From assembly GCA_036345935.2 (NCBI GenBank), contig JADWOT020000002.1:17855254-17919253 (forward strand): a DNA stretch of 64,000 nucleotides, in the 5' to 3' direction. Made by a program: the position numbers and the translations under genes. The notes below the pieces were generated by a model, which saw only the letters and a program-made list of their open reading frames with translations, did no database searches and was not told the origin of the DNA. Source of the DNA: Taenia hydatigena. Lineage: Eukaryota > Platyhelminthes > Cestoda > Cyclophyllidea > Taeniidae. Within the stretch, counting starts at the first letter, position 1. Each line of letters begins with the position of its first letter. This document shows positions 62,385 to 64,000 of the stretch, one piece after another.

Positions 62385-62669
62385 TTATGAAAACCTGGAT
62401 GTCAAGCGCAAGTACACGTGCTTATTTAACATCGCTTTGCGATTTTTGGTTCTTGAACAGGCCTTCCAAGTCGGGGTTGCATTCTTCTGCACGTAGTTTT
62501 GCCTACGTGTGTTAAAACACCTCCGATAGGTGGCTGACCACCAACTACTAATCAACCTGTGTGTAGCACGTGTTCTGTGAAGTTGTGCGTTGGTGTTACG
62601 CATCATCATTACAAGTGGGACGTTTGGTGTGTTCCGTTGGCGTAGGTGTAATAGAATGTTTGTACACAT
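62385..62669 (-). CDS. Fossil reading frame in family B copy 2, minus strand
   Basis: A 94-codon frame contains NTPNVPLVMMMRNTNAQL and SWWSATYRRCFNTRR and ends basic. The same frame is recognisable in the inverted copy at 19.7 kb (NTPNV, MRGTSNAQLHR, CWWSA) with a one-codon indel and third-position-biased differences. It is broken in B copy 1. It has no known domain. The pattern suggests ancestral coding in this orientation; whether this copy is expressed cannot be told. Confidence 0.35.
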   Translation of the reverse strand: MCTNILLHLRQRNTPNVPLVMMMRNTNAQLHRTRATHRLISSWWSATYRRCFNTRRQNYVQKNATPTWKACSRTKNRKAMLNKHVYLRLTSRFS

Positions 62670-62907
62670 GAAGACATTATAAATGGAGCTTTAGTCTCAC
62701 CGATTAGACTTTCATTTATGCGTCTAAGAATCATATCAATAACTGGATCCATTAAGATGAAGTGGTGTAACTTATGCCACTGAGGTAAATTCTGTAAAGT
62801 CGGAGTTCACATTTTCCACTTTAAATTCGTGGAATTCTCTCAATTTGATAAGCCATCTGCTGGTGTGAGTTTCAACCCCCTCGCCATATATGCTTTTGAT
62901 ACTAGAG

Positions 62908-63173
62908 GCAAAAGCGAATGACGACGGTAAAATAACTCAGCTGAAGGCCATCGAGGAGGCGGTGATTGTGAATTGCGAGAACCAGCGAGCTCTGGTGGAA
63001 GTTAATTTAGGGCTGACAGAGTGTCACGGATAGCGTGAGCGAGTACGACCACGGACCAGGAACGAGGCATAGCAGAATTCGACACCGATTTTGCTTCTTT
63101 AGACGTGCCAAGCAAAGTGTTGACCTTCACCACCACTATTGACATCAACAAACCTAAACAACAAGGCAAGTAG
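62908..63173 (+). pseudogene. Broken paralogue of the 18053-18319 coding block
   Basis: After the same AG|GCAAAAGCG junction as in copy 1, the frame reads AKANDDGKITQL and then NCENQRALVEV, but a TAG replaces a Lys codon at about residue 43 and a frameshift follows. The last stretch still reads FASLDVPSKVLTFTTTID in a shifted frame and ends at a TAG. Differences from copy 1 show no excess of silent changes (about 4 silent to 9 replacement in the first 43 codons), as expected for a free-drifting copy. Confidence 0.5.
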
Positions 63174-64000
63174 ATTAATTCATCCCCATGTAGGGAAGCA
63201 AATGTTTTAGGCATTCAAAACGATCTTTTGCATGTTCATTTTCAATGCATTTTAATAGACGTGTCACAATGCACTTCAGTAGCGTCCTCAGTTTCGCAAC
63301 TCGCTAGAGTTCCAACGCACTGCCACTCTCGGAGATTATTTATGCCACTCATTCACGTCATCACCCGAAAACCACAGTTCTTTGTGGTCACACCAGCAGA
63401 CTGATCCTCGCACAACATTTAATAAAATATTAAGCTAACAATGCTGACCGCTTTTACTGGTGTCAAATAAGCACAAGAAATGTTAAATAAGAACTTCAGC
63501 CTTAATTTGAAGGTGCATATTCAGCATCATGGTCACACATTTGATTAAATTTTTCCGCCTAACACATTCGAGGTCATCGCCGACAGTGCATTAAAGATGT
63601 GTACTTAAATGTTCAAAATGTCAGTCAGCTTGTCTGACTACAGGTCTTGCAAGCCTGCCTACCCTCCTCCGTCGAAGGACCCATCGGAAAAGGGGGTTTA
63701 TGCGCTAAAAGCGTATTTAGGATTTAGTTGGTCAATGTCAAAGTTCGGATAGAATTTGACATTTGGGGCTGTATATGAACCGCGGTTAAAAAATAAGATT
63801 TTTTGTTTGCTCACCCTTTGAACTGATTAGCATTCAATATTCACTCACAGAATTCGTATCATGTTCTTAAGTGTGGACTTTATGACACTTTTAAATGCTC
63901 AATATTTCCACACTATACGTATTCAAATGCTGAGGTACTTTTGTACCATCTAATACGATTGGTAAGTGGTGGTGGAGCAACGCTACGAAGTCCGATGCAA

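Larger units (their letters stand above)
60249..64000 (+). repeat. Family B long repeat, copy 2 (runs off the window)
   Basis: Matches 15402-19096 in order and orientation at roughly 85-90% identity by eye. Relative to copy 1 it has about 70 extra bases near 60690-60760, 43 extra bases at 63781-63823 flanked by GAAC, and lacks about 36 bases near 60880. It contains the broken version of the coding-like block (62908-63173). On its minus strand it keeps the better-preserved frame NAQLHRTRATHRLI (62385-62669). The copy is still matching at the last base of the window. Confidence 0.85.

Noticed and set aside
1..64000. Prokaryotic or phage origin, with the many 60-150 codon frames as genes
   Set aside because: Frames are short, scattered on both strands and without ribosome-binding context; recognisable proteins are split by splice-like junctions. 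This is eukaryotic DNA.

Overview
This is a gene-poor, repeat-rich stretch of nuclear DNA from a eukaryote. No reading frame exceeds about 170 codons, there is no operon-like packing, and the recognisable protein pieces are short, bounded by GT/AG splice signals and mostly broken. By eye the base composition is about 40% GC with few microsatellites. The best taxonomic pointer is a broken gene on the minus strand at about 37.8-38.2 kb. It has a signal-peptide exon, a very short intron and a fibronectin type III exon with a phase-1 donor. That layout, and motifs such as LSWDVEEL and NITLSGLRPTSTYNVAV, recall the oncosphere-antigen family (EG95/45W type) of taeniid tapeworms. Very short candidate introns elsewhere fit a flatworm. 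I infer a cestode, probably Taeniidae, but this rests mainly on one relic.

Layout. 0-3.8 kb: a long repeat unit (family A, copy 1), flanked by two copies of an 80-bp repeat (D). 6.3-11.7 kb: a tandem pair of family A (copy 2 partial, copy 3 nearly full) with a shared head. 12.3-14 kb: a small island of coding-like plus-strand frames. 15.4-19.2 kb: family B, copy 1, followed by an inverted, more diverged copy of part of B at 19.7 kb. 20.0-20.5 kb: a degenerate array of a 53-bp repeat. 20.5-37.8 kb: mostly unrecognised DNA with a His/Cys-rich frame at 22.8 kb, a possible two-exon orphan gene at 32.9-33.2 kb and diverged repeats at 33.5 and 34.1 kb. 37.8-38.2 kb: the FN3 pseudogene. 44-49 kb: tRNA-like elements, a receptor-type guanylate cyclase relic (minus strand, 47.1-47.5 kb) and a possible Tudor-domain relic (minus strand, 48.3-48.9 kb). 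55.1-56.8 kb: family A, copy 4. 57.4-58.2 kb: a possible transposase fossil and another tRNA-like element. 60.25-64.0 kb: family B, copy 2, running off the window.

The overall picture is a graveyard: long dispersed repeats in the same orientation (A then B, twice, about 45 kb apart) separated by decayed exons. Nothing here looks like a working pathway. The most informative features are the cyclase, FN3 and Tudor-like relics, the phase-matched orphan exons, and the A/B repeats, which carry fossil reading frames of unknown origin. All alignments were made by eye; repeat boundaries are good to about 10-50 bases and identities are rough.
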